Source: Solidesulfovibrio magneticus RS-1 (lineage in GTDB: Bacteria; Desulfobacterota; Desulfovibrionia; Desulfovibrionales; Desulfovibrionaceae). From it: 64,000 nt of DNA. Both the position numbers and the translations under genes were made by a program. The stretch is from NCBI RefSeq assembly GCF_000010665.1, contig NC_012796.1:4302001-4366000 (forward strand), read 5' to 3'. Below the pieces are notes generated by a model that ran no database searches, was not told the origin of the DNA, and saw nothing but the letters and a program-made list of their open reading frames with translations. Positions 52,133 through 60,996 of the stretch are shown piece after piece. Positions within the stretch are counted from its first letter, which is position 1. Each line of letters begins with the position of its first letter.

Positions 52133-52796
52133 ACCAGTCCAGCAGTTCGGGCCGCGAGAGCAGGTTTTTCGCCTCGAATTCCCGCCAGTCCATGATCGCC
52201 GCCGCCGCCACCACGCCGTCGGGCATCCGCGTCGGCTCACCGACCAGCACGCACGGAAAGCCGAACATCTTAAGCAACCGCAGCACCTTGTATTCGACCA
52301 CCAGATACAGATAGCGGACCTTGTTGGGGACGCACCACTGGTAGACCTGGCGATACAGCAGCATGGACACGCCCAGGGAACCAAGGGACGTCCGCACTTT
52401 GGTGCCGCGCTCGTCGAAGCTGACGCATAACCGGGAAACCTCACGCGTGTCCGGGGCCTTGCGGATGTCATGGTCCGGCGAGACCAGGGCGCGAAACTCC
52501 TTTTCCAGCATGTAGCGATGCTCCGGCGAAACCAGGCGCAGGTAGGAAAGGATCTTCCTGTCCCGAAACACGCCGAAATGCAGGGCATGGGCGTCATAGA
52601 CGTCCCGTTCCAGGCCGTCGTCGCTTTGCGGCACCCATCGCAATTCCTGGGCAAACACCTTGTGCCGCAACCCATAGGCGGACGGGACGTCCCGCGCCTG
52701 CAGCACCCTGGCCGTGACGTCCTGGGCGGATGCATACGGCAGGCCGAGGGGGATGCCGTTGTCCAGGCGTTCGCCCGTATTGTACTCGATTTGCAT
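52053..52796 (-). CDS. LuxI-family acyl-homoserine lactone synthase
   Basis: 247 residues, GNAT-like fold. The LuxI invariants are visible: YGLRHKVFAQELRWV (Arg44, Phe48, Trp54), ERDVYDAHALHF (Asp65, Asp68), SYLRLV (Arg87) and REVSRLCV (Glu119, Arg122). It would make an acyl-homoserine lactone from SAM and an acyl donor. The ATG at 52796 is behind a perfect AAGGAGG. It is longer than classic LuxI (about 200): both an N-terminal extension of about 30 residues and a C-terminal tail (GGLLPPPPGAYSGRQVSL) that lies in the overlap with luxR. The upstream region is AT-rich with TTGACA. Confidence 0.87.
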   Translation of the reverse strand: MQIEYNTGERLDNGIPLGLPYASAQDVTARVLQARDVPSAYGLRHKVFAQELRWVPQSDDGLERDVYDAHALHFGVFRDRKILSYLRLVSPEHRYMLEKEFRALVSPDHDIRKAPDTREVSRLCVSFDERGTKVRTSLGSLGVSMLLYRQVYQWCVPNKVRYLYLVVEYKVLRLLKMFGFPCVLVGEPTRMPDGVVAAAAIMDWREFEAKNLLSRPELLDWFNQDPEYRGGLLPPPPGAYSGRQVSL

Positions 52797-53158
52797 GTGC
52801 GACCTCCTTGTTCGCACATGCATATCGAGGATTTAATAACGCATAACCTGTCAATAGTTCTAGTTGTTATTGATTTACTTATTTATTATAATAAAAAATT
52901 TTTGCATTGTTACTAGATAGTTCTACCAGTGTTCGACACCCCGCGCCTCTCGGCCATTCATCAGCAAGACATGCAACCTGCCTACAGCGCGACGAATTTG
53001 CAGAAAAAATCCGTGCATCGGATCGATACAACATGGCTATACAGGATATTAGATACGACGCAACACGCCGGCCCCATAATTATTTAGAGTAGCCCGGAGC
53101 TCCGCTTTGGGGCTATCGGTCAAGGTGACAGGGCACTCTACTCGCTTGGAGAATCACC
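52797..53158. other. AT-rich intergenic region upstream of luxI-like gene
   Basis: 362 bp, clearly lower in G+C than the surroundings, no convincing gene. It holds the luxI ribosome binding site and promoter region on the left and the start signals of the 67-residue protein on the right. A small hairpin (AGCCC...GGGCT type, about 53093-53125) is the only other structure noticed. Confidence 0.6.
52846..52865 (-). promoter_or_regulatory. possible lux-box / -35 region of luxI-like gene
   Basis: Minus strand AACTAGAACTATTGACAGGT. The right half (TTGACAGGT) resembles the lux-box half-site ACAGGT and contains a perfect TTGACA; the left half is poor. It lies 50 bp upstream of the ATG, with a GATATG -10-like hexamer at 52821-52826. 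Confidence 0.35.
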
Positions 53159-53362
53159 ATGGCCAGCCACACTGACAAAAATGCTTTTATCTCGGTTTTT
53201 TACGAACCAATCTATTCGCACAAGGAACAGAAAGCCTTGCTGCGTTACGAGCGGGAGGACGGGAGCAAGGGCGTCATCGGCGTCCGCCGTGAATCGCTCT
53301 CGACCTTGCAGGAAGCCATCAACGCCATTGCCAACGGCAACGCGTCGGAGCAAAACGCCTAG
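53159..53362 (+). CDS. small hypothetical protein
   Basis: 67 residues, soluble, mixed charge: FISVFYEPIYSHKEQKALLR and SLSTLQEAINAIANGNAS. No known motif. TTGGAGAATCACC before the ATG supports translation. It follows the quorum-sensing locus; no functional link is shown. Confidence 0.55.
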   Translation: MASHTDKNAFISVFYEPIYSHKEQKALLRYEREDGSKGVIGVRRESLSTLQEAINAIANGNASEQNA

Positions 53363-54089
53363 CCGGGAAACGGGTTTCCCTCGCGTCGGCCCGATCTCGG
53401 CCGACGCGACGGCGACAGACGCGAGGCAAGGCCACGACGCCCGTGGCATTGGGCGCTTGGGCATGGTCCCGGGGGATGTTTGCGGCCTGTTGACGGCACC
53501 CCCCTCGGCCAAGTCGGCACGGCGGCATTGCCTTGTCTGCCGGGCCGCCGGCCTGAGGCATGGGCCAGGCTCCATCCCGTCCGCAACGGCTCGCCAGTTC
53601 CTTCGGCCCCCGGGCCAGGCAAGGGTGTTGCCCAGGCCGCCGTCTCGGGCCGCGCCCGCGTATGCCGTTTCGCCGACGACAGCCTTTGGAAAACCTCCTC
53701 GTCTCCGCCTCGCGCCGCACCCGCATGGGCGATTTCGCGCCTGCGCCTCTACGAACACTCCAGCAAGGACGGAAACGCCTGGTCTGCGGTGAGGCCGGCG
53801 ACGCTAAAAGGAAAAAGGCTTCCGGGAGCCACCCCAAAAGCCTTTCTCGTCAATCCACAGTCGGCGGAAGGCGGATCTGTAAAGTACAGCAGCCGCGCCC
53901 AAGGGCGCATGCCGAGCGCCTTCCCCTTTTGAAACGAAAATCCGGTCAGTTCCCCCTGCCGTCTGTTCCCGATTTCCTCATAATCCCGCCCGAGACATAT
54001 GGCATTCTATACCAGTTCTGTAACAAAAGCCAACATGGGGCAAGAATTTGTCCTCGGCCCTGCTCGGCTGAAACGCCGCGCCAAGGGCA
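53363..54089. other. gene-free region
   Basis: 727 bp. Left part (to about 53930) is GC-rich with overlapping frames on both strands that have no ribosome binding site and Arg/Pro-biased composition, so I take them as chance. Right part is AT-richer. I see no RNA gene, repeat or mobile element. Confidence 0.5.
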
Positions 54090-54260
54090 TCACCATTTGG
54101 TCTTGTTGAATAGCCCGCGCGTGGAAAGTTCCTGGGACTTGTATTTATCAAAGTCGATGAATCCTGGGGCAGTCGCACTGACATTGCTGTTGGCTGCGAT
54201 GGCGAAGATGGCTACCAAGGCAAGAAGTCCTACGGCAAGGCTGATAAAGATCCATTCCAT
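54090..54260 (-). CDS. small single-pass membrane protein
   Basis: 56 residues: N-terminal membrane helix MEWIFISLAVGLLALVAIFA, then a polar tail (GFIDFDKYKSQELSTRG, ending FNKTKW). GAGAAG just before the ATG at 54260. AT-richer than neighbours. Too short for many gene finders. No family recognised; the compact helix-plus-tail layout and clean start suggest it is real. Confidence 0.55.
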   Translation of the reverse strand: MEWIFISLAVGLLALVAIFAIAANSNVSATAPGFIDFDKYKSQELSTRGLFNKTKW

Positions 54261-54420
54261 GCTTCTCAATAACAGGGACCTGGGGGCATGTCATCAAGCA
54301 ATATGTCCAAGGCCCGTGGCCCCTCCCGCCGCTATCTGGCGGGTTGTCCGGGCAAGAAGCCTGGCCGGGCGGGCGTCGTTCTGGGGATGCGCGAGGGGGA
54401 AGGCGAAAAGCTGCCCAAAG

Positions 54421-54451
54421 AAAAAGGGAGCCGGTGGTTAAACCGACTCCC
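54421..54451 (-). terminator. terminator of tRNA-Asn
   Basis: Minus strand GGGAGTCGGT / ACCGGCTCCC hairpin followed by TTTTTCTTT, directly behind the tRNA. Confidence 0.9.
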
Positions 54452-54460
54452 TGAATCTGC

Positions 54461-54536
54461 TGGCTCCCCGGGACGGACTCGAACCGCCAACCTAGTGGTT
54501 AACAGCCACCCGCTCTGCCAATTGAGCTACCGGGGA
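54461..54536 (-). tRNA. tRNA-Asn (anticodon GUU)
   Basis: 76 nt with encoded CCA. Acceptor TCCCCGG / CCGGGGA, D arm AGCTCAATTGGCAGAGC, anticodon loop CTGTTAA, T arm GGCGGTTCGAGTCCGTC. All stems pair. Confidence 0.97.
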
Positions 54537-54744
54537 TCGTTGAGGCGAGAAAGGTGTTTATCCTCGACCCTCCCACCCGTCAAGCGAAAAATTCCCTGAC
54601 GCGAAAAAAAGTTCCCCGCCCCACACCCCGGGGCGCGGCGGGCCGGCCGGCCCATTCTTGACGGGGCACGCTAATTCTCGTAGGCAAATGCGCTTGTCCG
54701 GTCGTATCGGCCGGGGCAACGACATGCAGCAACGGAGAACCGCC

Positions 54745-56334
54745 GTGGGCAGCGACGCGCCACGTAAGAAAGAATACAAGCTCCCGGTCAAGTCCAAGCG
54801 GGTGGAGGACTTCCGTCCCCTGCTCGAAAGCCTGGACGCCCGCGACGAACTCAACGAAGTCTTCAAGAACCGCATCGCCAAGGCCGTCCAGCTCCTGGAC
54901 GACGGCGTGCCGCTCTATCCCAACGACTTTGCCAAAGGCGACGACATCGGCCCGGTGGCCGAGGCCCACGAGCCCCTGACCGAGGAAGCCCTGGCCGAAC
55001 TGGGCCGGACCTTCCGCCTGGCCGGCCGCATCGTGTCCCTGCGTTCGTTTGGCAAGGTGGCCTTTTTCACCATCCAGGACGCCTCGGGCCGCATCCAGGT
55101 CTTTGCCGAGCGCGAGACCCTTGGCCAGGAAGCCTACACGGTCTTCAAGAAATTCGACATCGGCGACATCGTCGGCGTCACGGGCCGGCTGTTTCGCACC
55201 AAGACCGGGGAACTGACGCTGCATGCCGACACGCTCTCCCTGGTCACCAAGTCCATGCGGCCCCTGCCCGAGAAGTACCACGGCTTAAAGGACGTCGAGA
55301 CCCGCTACCGCCAGCGCTACGTGGACCTCATCGTCACCCCGCGCTCGGTGGAGATCTTCAAGGCCCGCACCACCATCATCCGGGAACTGCGCGCCTTCCT
55401 CGACTCGTCGGGCTTTATGGAAGTGGAAACGCCCATGATGCAGGCCATCCCCGGCGGCGCCACGGCTCGGCCCTTCGTGACGCACCACAATGCCCTGGAC
55501 ATGGGCCTGTACATGCGCATCGCCCCGGAACTGTACCTCAAACGCCTGCTTGTGGGCGGCTTCGAGAAGGTCTACGAGGTCGGGCGCAACTTCCGCAACG
55601 AGGGCGTGTCCACCCGGCACAATCCCGAATTCACCATGTGCGAGTTCTACTGGGCCTACGCCCGGTACACCGACCTCATGGACCTGACCGAGCGGCTGTT
55701 TGCCCGCCTGGCCAAGGCCGTCACCGGGTCGGAGGCGGTCAGCTACCAGGGCCAGGAGATCAACCTCGCCCCGGGCTGGGCGCGCCTGTCTTTCCACGAG
55801 TCCATCGAAAAGGTGGGCGGCATCGATCCCGAGATCATCCGCGACTACGACAAGGCCAAGTCCCTGGTCGAAAAAAGCGGTGAAAAGGTGCTCAAGGGCG
55901 ACAAGCTCGGCAAGGTCCAGGCCAAGCTCTTCGACATCTTCGTCGAGCCCAAGCTCATCCAGCCCCACTTCATCTACCATTATCCCACGGAAATCTCGCC
56001 GTTGTCGCGACGCAACACCGAGAACCCGGAGATCACCGACCGCTTCGAGCTCTTTATCGCCGGACGCGAAATGGCCAACGCCTTTTCCGAGCTCAACGAT
56101 CCCGTGGACCAGCGCCAGCGCTTCGAGGATCAGGTGCGCGAGAAAGAGGCCGGCGACGACGAGGCCCACCGCATGGACGAGGACTACGTCCGGGCCCTGG
56201 AGTACGGGATGCCGCCGGCGGCCGGCGAAGGCATCGGCATCGACCGTCTGGTCATGCTGCTGACCGACCAGGCGTCCATCCGCGAGGTCATTCTCTTTCC
56301 GCTGCTGCGCCCCGAGGGCCAGCCGGGGTCATGA
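54745..56334 (+). CDS. lysS: lysyl-tRNA synthetase (class II)
   Basis: About 529 residues. OB-fold anticodon-binding domain (RLAGRIVSLRSFGKVAFFTI), then the class II core: motif 1 near FLDSSGFMEVETPMM, motif 2 VGRNFRNEGVSTRHNPEF, motif 3 GEGIGIDRLVML. Start inferred as GTG 54745 because GGAG lies 7 nt before it; an ATG at 54724 is an alternative with a weaker site. The next gene starts inside its stop codon (ATGA). First gene of an outer-membrane biogenesis operon. Confidence 0.93.
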   Translation: MGSDAPRKKEYKLPVKSKRVEDFRPLLESLDARDELNEVFKNRIAKAVQLLDDGVPLYPNDFAKGDDIGPVAEAHEPLTEEALAELGRTFRLAGRIVSLRSFGKVAFFTIQDASGRIQVFAERETLGQEAYTVFKKFDIGDIVGVTGRLFRTKTGELTLHADTLSLVTKSMRPLPEKYHGLKDVETRYRQRYVDLIVTPRSVEIFKARTTIIRELRAFLDSSGFMEVETPMMQAIPGGATARPFVTHHNALDMGLYMRIAPELYLKRLLVGGFEKVYEVGRNFRNEGVSTRHNPEFTMCEFYWAYARYTDLMDLTERLFARLAKAVTGSEAVSYQGQEINLAPGWARLSFHESIEKVGGIDPEIIRDYDKAKSLVEKSGEKVLKGDKLGKVQAKLFDIFVEPKLIQPHFIYHYPTEISPLSRRNTENPEITDRFELFIAGREMANAFSELNDPVDQRQRFEDQVREKEAGDDEAHRMDEDYVRALEYGMPPAAGEGIGIDRLVMLLTDQASIREVILFPLLRPEGQPGS

Positions 56335-57560
56335 GTTTCGAACTCTTCGTCGCCAGGCGCTACCTGACGGCCCGCCAAAAGCAGGCGTTTATTTCCGTCA
56401 TCTCGCTCATCTCGGTGCTCGGGGTGGGCCTTGGCGTGGCCTCGCTCATTGTCGTGGTCGGGGTGATGCACGGCTTTTCCACCGAGCTTCGCGACAAGAT
56501 CCTCGGCATCAACGCCCACATGGTGGCGGCCGTGGCCGGCGGCGCCATGCACGACTACCGCGAGCTCATGGGCAAGGCCGAGGCCGTGCCCGGAGTCCTT
56601 GGCGCCACGCCCTTTGTCTATACCGAAGTCATGCTGTCCAGTGCGCGCGGGGTCAAGGGAGTGGTCCTTCGCGGCGTGGACCCGGCTTCGGCCGGCAAGG
56701 TGCTGGCCCTGCCCAAGGAAATGATCGTCGGCAGCCTGGACGACCTGGAGATTCCTGGGCCGTTTCCGGGCATCGTGCTGGGGCGCGAACTGGCCGACCG
56801 GCTGGGCCTGATCGTCGGCGAGACGGTCAACCTCATGTCCCCGGCCGGCAAGGAAAGCGCCGCCGGGTTCTCGCCCAAGGTCAAGACCTTCGTGCTGCGC
56901 GGGCTTTTCAAGTCCGGCATGTACGAATACGACTCGACCCTGGCCTACGTCACCATCCCGGCCGCCCAGGAACTGCTGGGGTTCAAGCGCGACATCGCCA
57001 CCGGCCTTGAGCTCAAGGTCGCCGACGTGGACGCCGTGGACGCGCTGGCCCCCAAGGTCCGGGCGGCGCTGGGCGGACCGCCGCTTTTCGTGCGCACCTG
57101 GATCGACATGAACGGCAACCTGTTCAAGGCGCTGCATCTCGAAAAAACGGCCATGTTCGTGATTCTCGTCATGATCGTGGTGGTGGGCTGCTTTTCCATC
57201 ATCACCACGCTGATCATGCTGGTCATGGAAAAAACCCGCGACATCGCCATCCTCATGTCCATGGGGGCCACGCCAGCCGCCATCCGCAAGATCTTCATGC
57301 TCCAGGGCGTGATCATCGGCGTCGTGGGCACCGCCCTGGGCTATGCCCTTGGCCTGGGCGTGGCTTTGGCCCTGGAAAAGTACCAATTCATCAAGATTCC
57401 CGGCGACGTCTACCCCATGGACCATCTGCCGGTGCGTCTGGACTGGTCCGACATGGTCATCATCGGCGTCACGGCCCTGGCCCTGTGTTTCCTGGCCACC
57501 ATGTATCCGGCCCGGCAGGCGGCGCGCCTGAGTCCCGTGGAGGCCCTGCGCCATGACTGA
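56331..57560 (+). CDS. lolC: lipoprotein-releasing ABC transporter permease (LolC/LolE)
   Basis: 409 residues. N-terminal TM (FISVISLISVLGVGLGVASL), a large periplasmic domain about 45-270, then three TMs at the C-terminus (MFVILVMIVVVGCFSIITTL, GVIIGVVGTALGYALGLGVAL, MVIIGVTALALCFLATMYPA). It extracts lipoproteins from the inner membrane for transfer to LolA. A single permease gene is present, as in species whose permease forms a homodimer (LolF type). It overlaps lysS by 4 bp and lolD by 8 bp. Confidence 0.92.
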   Translation: MSFELFVARRYLTARQKQAFISVISLISVLGVGLGVASLIVVVGVMHGFSTELRDKILGINAHMVAAVAGGAMHDYRELMGKAEAVPGVLGATPFVYTEVMLSSARGVKGVVLRGVDPASAGKVLALPKEMIVGSLDDLEIPGPFPGIVLGRELADRLGLIVGETVNLMSPAGKESAAGFSPKVKTFVLRGLFKSGMYEYDSTLAYVTIPAAQELLGFKRDIATGLELKVADVDAVDALAPKVRAALGGPPLFVRTWIDMNGNLFKALHLEKTAMFVILVMIVVVGCFSIITTLIMLVMEKTRDIAILMSMGATPAAIRKIFMLQGVIIGVVGTALGYALGLGVALALEKYQFIKIPGDVYPMDHLPVRLDWSDMVIIGVTALALCFLATMYPARQAARLSPVEALRHD

Positions 57561-58254
57561 GCCGCTGCTCTACGAACTGCGCCAGGTGCGCAAGGTCTAC
57601 CAGGGGCCGGCCGAGGAAGTGACGGTGCTCTCGGGCCTGGACTTCGCCATCGCCAAGGGCGATTCACTTGCGATTTTGGGCTCTTCCGGCTCGGGCAAGT
57701 CCACTTTGCTGCACCTTTTGGGGGCTCTGGACCGGCCGACGTCGGGGCAGATCCTGTTTAACGGCCGGGACCTGGCCGGCCTTGGGCCGGTGGAGGCGGC
57801 GGCGCTGCGCAACCGGGACATCGGTTTCGTGTTCCAGTTCCACCACCTGCTGCCGGAATTCACCGCCCTGGAAAACGTGGCCATGCCGGCGCTCATTGCC
57901 GGCATGGAAAGAAAAGAAGCTTTTGCGCGGGCCAGGGCATCTTTGTCGCTCGTGGGACTTGATGAAAGGGTGGAACACAGGGTAACAACCCTTTCCGGGG
58001 GAGAGAGGCAGAGGGCGGCTATCGCCCGTGCTGTCCTGTTGCGGCCATCCGTTCTGTTGGCCGATGAACCCACCGGCAATCTTGACGAAGCCACAGGCGG
58101 CAGGGTCGGCGATATGCTCGCCCGCCTCAACGCCGATCTGGGCATGACGTTGGTTGTGGTCACCCACAACCATAACCTGGCCGCTCTCATGGGCCGGAGA
58201 CTGGAGCTGCAGGGTGGAGAACTCTATGCGCGGAATGAAACGAATCGGTCTTAA
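57553..58254 (+). CDS. lolD: lipoprotein-releasing ABC transporter ATP-binding protein LolD
   Basis: 233-residue ABC ATPase: GSSGSGKSTLLHLLGALD (Walker A), LSGGERQRAAIARAVL (signature) and VLLADEPTGNLDE (Walker B), closely following the LolD/MacB group. It powers the permease encoded just upstream. Its end overlaps the bamA start by 29 bp. Confidence 0.95.
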   Translation: MTEPLLYELRQVRKVYQGPAEEVTVLSGLDFAIAKGDSLAILGSSGSGKSTLLHLLGALDRPTSGQILFNGRDLAGLGPVEAAALRNRDIGFVFQFHHLLPEFTALENVAMPALIAGMERKEAFARARASLSLVGLDERVEHRVTTLSGGERQRAAIARAVLLRPSVLLADEPTGNLDEATGGRVGDMLARLNADLGMTLVVVTHNHNLAALMGRRLELQGGELYARNETNRS

Positions 58255-60886
58255 AGGGCTTTTGCTCGCCGCACTCTTGTTGGCGGCGGCGGGGCAGGCC
58301 CTGGCCCAGTCCGGCAAAGTGCTGGTCGTGCCTTTCGCGGTCAACGCTGCCGACGCCCTGCATTCCGTACAGGGAAGCCTGCCTCCGATTCTGGCTGAAA
58401 AGCTCAAGGCCCTGGGCGTCACCGCCCAGGCCGAGGGCGGCAAGGCCGCCCCTGACGCCGCCGCAGCCCGCAAGCTGGCCGGCGCGGCCCGGGCCGAATA
58501 CGTCGTTTTCGGCAGCATTTCCAAGGTCGGCGAGGGACTGAGCCTCGACGCGCGGGTGGCCAAGGTCGGGGGTGGGGAGCCCCAGGCCGTGTTCGCCTCG
58601 GCGGCGACGGTGATGGGCCTGGACGGCGCGGCCGCCCAGCTGGCCGACAAAATCAAGCCCCTGGTGGCCGTGTCCACGGCTGCGGGCGGCGGCTCGGACC
58701 GCATTGTCGAAGTGGACGTTGAAGGCAACTCCATCCTCGACAAGGAAGTGGTCATTCTCAAGGTCAAAAGCCAGGTCAACCAGGCCTATGATCCCAAGAC
58801 CGTCAACGACGACGTCAAAAAGCTCTTCGACATGGGCTATTTCGACGACGTCCAGGTGCGTCTGGACAACGTGGCTGGCGGCAAGCGCCTGACCTTCGTG
58901 GTCAAGGAAAAGCCGCGCATCCAGGCCATCGGCGTCACCGGCAACGGGGACGTGAAAAAGGACGACATCCTGGAAGCCATGAGCACCAAGGCCGGCGGCG
59001 TGCTCAACCTCAAGGTCCTGGCCGACGACCTCGGCAAGATCCGCGAGCTCTACAGCAAGAAAGGCTACTACAAGACCGAAGTCACCTACGAGCTGGAACA
59101 GACCGATCCCCGCATCGCCCGGCTCAACATCGTGATCAAGGAGCCCAAAAAGCTCTATATCAAAGAAGTCAAGATCGAAGGGGCCAAGCAGATCAGCGCC
59201 GGCGATCTCCAGGACGAGCTGGCCACTTCCACCCGCCACTTCTGGTCCTGGGTGACCGGTTCGGGCGTGCTCAAGGAAGAAATGCTGGAGCGCGACGCCG
59301 CCGCCCTGGAATCCTATTACGCCAACCGCGGCTTCGTCGACGCCCGGGTCGGCCAGCCCGAGGTCATCTACGGCGACGACGGCATCACCGTCATCTTCCG
59401 GGTTGAGGAAGGCGACCGCTACAAGGTCGGTTCCGTGGCCTTCTCCGGCGACCTGCTCTTCGACCAGCCCAAGCTCATGGACCGGGTCAAGCTCGACGAG
59501 CTCTCCGGCAAGGGCGAATACTTCAACCGGTCGGTGGTGCGCGACGATTTGAACGCCCTGGCCGAACTCTACGCCGACGACGGCTACGCCTTTGCCGAAG
59601 CCGACGTCGACATGCAAAAACACGCCGACACCAAGACCATCGACATCACCTACATGATCGCCAAGGGCCGCAAGGTCTACGTGCGCCGGGTGACCATCGA
59701 GGGCAACGACAAGACCCGCGACAACGTCATCCGCCGCGAGGTCAAGCTGGCCGACGGCGACATGTTCTCGGGCTCCAAGCTGCGCCGCTCCAACGAGCGC
59801 CTGGACAAGCTCGAGTACTTCGAGAAGATCGACATCGAGACCGTGCCCACCGACAACCCGGGCGAAGTGGACATCAAAGTCAAGGTGAAGGACAAGAACA
59901 CCGGCTCCATCAGCCTCGGCGCCGGCTACTCCACCTCCGACAGCGTGTTCTTCGGCGGCTCCGTTGAGGAGAAAAACCTCTTCGGCAAGGGCTACCACGC
60001 CAAGTTCCAGGGCATGTTCAGCGGCAAGTCCAGCCGCGGCATCCTGTCGTTCACCAACCCCTACGTCTACGACACCAACCTGTCCGTGGGCGCCGACATC
60101 TACCAAGTCTACCGCGCCTACGACGACTTCAAGAAATCGACCTCCGGCGCCAAGCTCCGCTTCGCCTACCCCTTGGGCGAATACACGATCCTGTCGTGGG
60201 ACTACCGCCTGGACCACTACCACATCTACAATACCAACCCTTGGGCTTCGAGCGTCATCACCGAGTCCGCCGGCTGGCATTGGTCGAGTTCGGTCTTCGC
60301 CTCCATCGACCGTGACACCGTGGACAGCGCCACCAAGCCCACCAAGGGCACCAAGAATACCCTGTCGCTGGAATACGCCGGCGGCGCGGTAGGCGGCGAC
60401 GACGCCTTCGTCAAGCCCATGTTCACCTCCAACTTCTTCTACCCGCTGCCCATGGATCTCGTCTTCCACTGGCGGGGCCAGGCCGGCGTGCTGCTGCCCA
60501 ACTCCGGCGGCGACATCCCCGTCTACGAACGCTTTTACCTCGGCGGCATCAACAACGTCCGCGGCTACGAGTTGGACAAGATCTCGCCCAAGGACCCCTG
60601 GACCGGCGAGCGCATCGGCGGCAAGGCGGAGTTTTTCACCAACTTCGAAACCATCTTCCCCATCAGCAAGTCCAACGGCCTGTTCGGCGTGGCCTTCTTC
60701 GACGCCGGCAACTCCTGGCGCGAATACGACCAGGTCTGCTGGGACTTCTACCGGGCCGTGGGCGCCGGCGTGCGCTGGTACTCGCCCCTGGGCCTGATCC
60801 GGGTGGAATACGGCTACGGTCTCGACGCCGACAAACACAATCTGCAGCCGTCCCAGATCGGCTTCTCCATGGGACAGACCTTCTAG
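58226..60886 (+). CDS. bamA: outer membrane protein assembly factor BamA
   Basis: 886 residues. Signal peptide to about Ala27 (GLLLAALLLAAAGQALA). Residues 28-165 form an extra domain before the POTRAs (VLVVPFAVNAADALHSVQGS ... AEYVVFGSISKVGEGL) with TolB/FlgO-like features. Five POTRA domains follow to about 580, with typical GNxxxxxxxI starts (VEGNSILDKEVV, VTGNGDVKKDDI, IEGNDKTRDNVI). Then the 16-strand beta-barrel with the lid-lock motif region (FYLGGINNVRGYE) and a C-terminal Phe (SMGQTF). It inserts beta-barrel proteins. GGTGGAG precedes the ATG at 58226. Confidence 0.95.
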   Translation: MRGMKRIGLKGLLLAALLLAAAGQALAQSGKVLVVPFAVNAADALHSVQGSLPPILAEKLKALGVTAQAEGGKAAPDAAAARKLAGAARAEYVVFGSISKVGEGLSLDARVAKVGGGEPQAVFASAATVMGLDGAAAQLADKIKPLVAVSTAAGGGSDRIVEVDVEGNSILDKEVVILKVKSQVNQAYDPKTVNDDVKKLFDMGYFDDVQVRLDNVAGGKRLTFVVKEKPRIQAIGVTGNGDVKKDDILEAMSTKAGGVLNLKVLADDLGKIRELYSKKGYYKTEVTYELEQTDPRIARLNIVIKEPKKLYIKEVKIEGAKQISAGDLQDELATSTRHFWSWVTGSGVLKEEMLERDAAALESYYANRGFVDARVGQPEVIYGDDGITVIFRVEEGDRYKVGSVAFSGDLLFDQPKLMDRVKLDELSGKGEYFNRSVVRDDLNALAELYADDGYAFAEADVDMQKHADTKTIDITYMIAKGRKVYVRRVTIEGNDKTRDNVIRREVKLADGDMFSGSKLRRSNERLDKLEYFEKIDIETVPTDNPGEVDIKVKVKDKNTGSISLGAGYSTSDSVFFGGSVEEKNLFGKGYHAKFQGMFSGKSSRGILSFTNPYVYDTNLSVGADIYQVYRAYDDFKKSTSGAKLRFAYPLGEYTILSWDYRLDHYHIYNTNPWASSVITESAGWHWSSSVFASIDRDTVDSATKPTKGTKNTLSLEYAGGAVGGDDAFVKPMFTSNFFYPLPMDLVFHWRGQAGVLLPNSGGDIPVYERFYLGGINNVRGYELDKISPKDPWTGERIGGKAEFFTNFETIFPISKSNGLFGVAFFDAGNSWREYDQVCWDFYRAVGAGVRWYSPLGLIRVEYGYGLDADKHNLQPSQIGFSMGQTF

Positions 60887-60907
60887 GCAGTCCGCGACGT
60901 GGGCGAA

Positions 60908-60928
60908 GGCCGGAACACGCTTCCGGCC
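60908..60928 (+). terminator. hairpin after bamA
   Basis: GGCCGGAA-CACGC-TTCCGGCC followed by CTTTC. Short T-tract, so possibly a partial terminator. Confidence 0.55.
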
Positions 60929-60996
60929 CTTTCGGAATACAGACCAACGGGGGGCCAATGCCCCCCGCAAACGTGAATGGATCAAGGAGCGAAATA

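Noticed and set aside
53363-53932. Several overlapping open frames of 60-200 codons on both strands
   Set aside because: No ribosome binding sites, Arg/Pro-dominated composition, no recognisable motif in any frame.
58187-60985. A 932-codon open frame on the minus strand opposite bamA
   Set aside because: It mirrors the third-position GC bias of bamA, has no family motif, and bamA on the plus strand is unmistakable.
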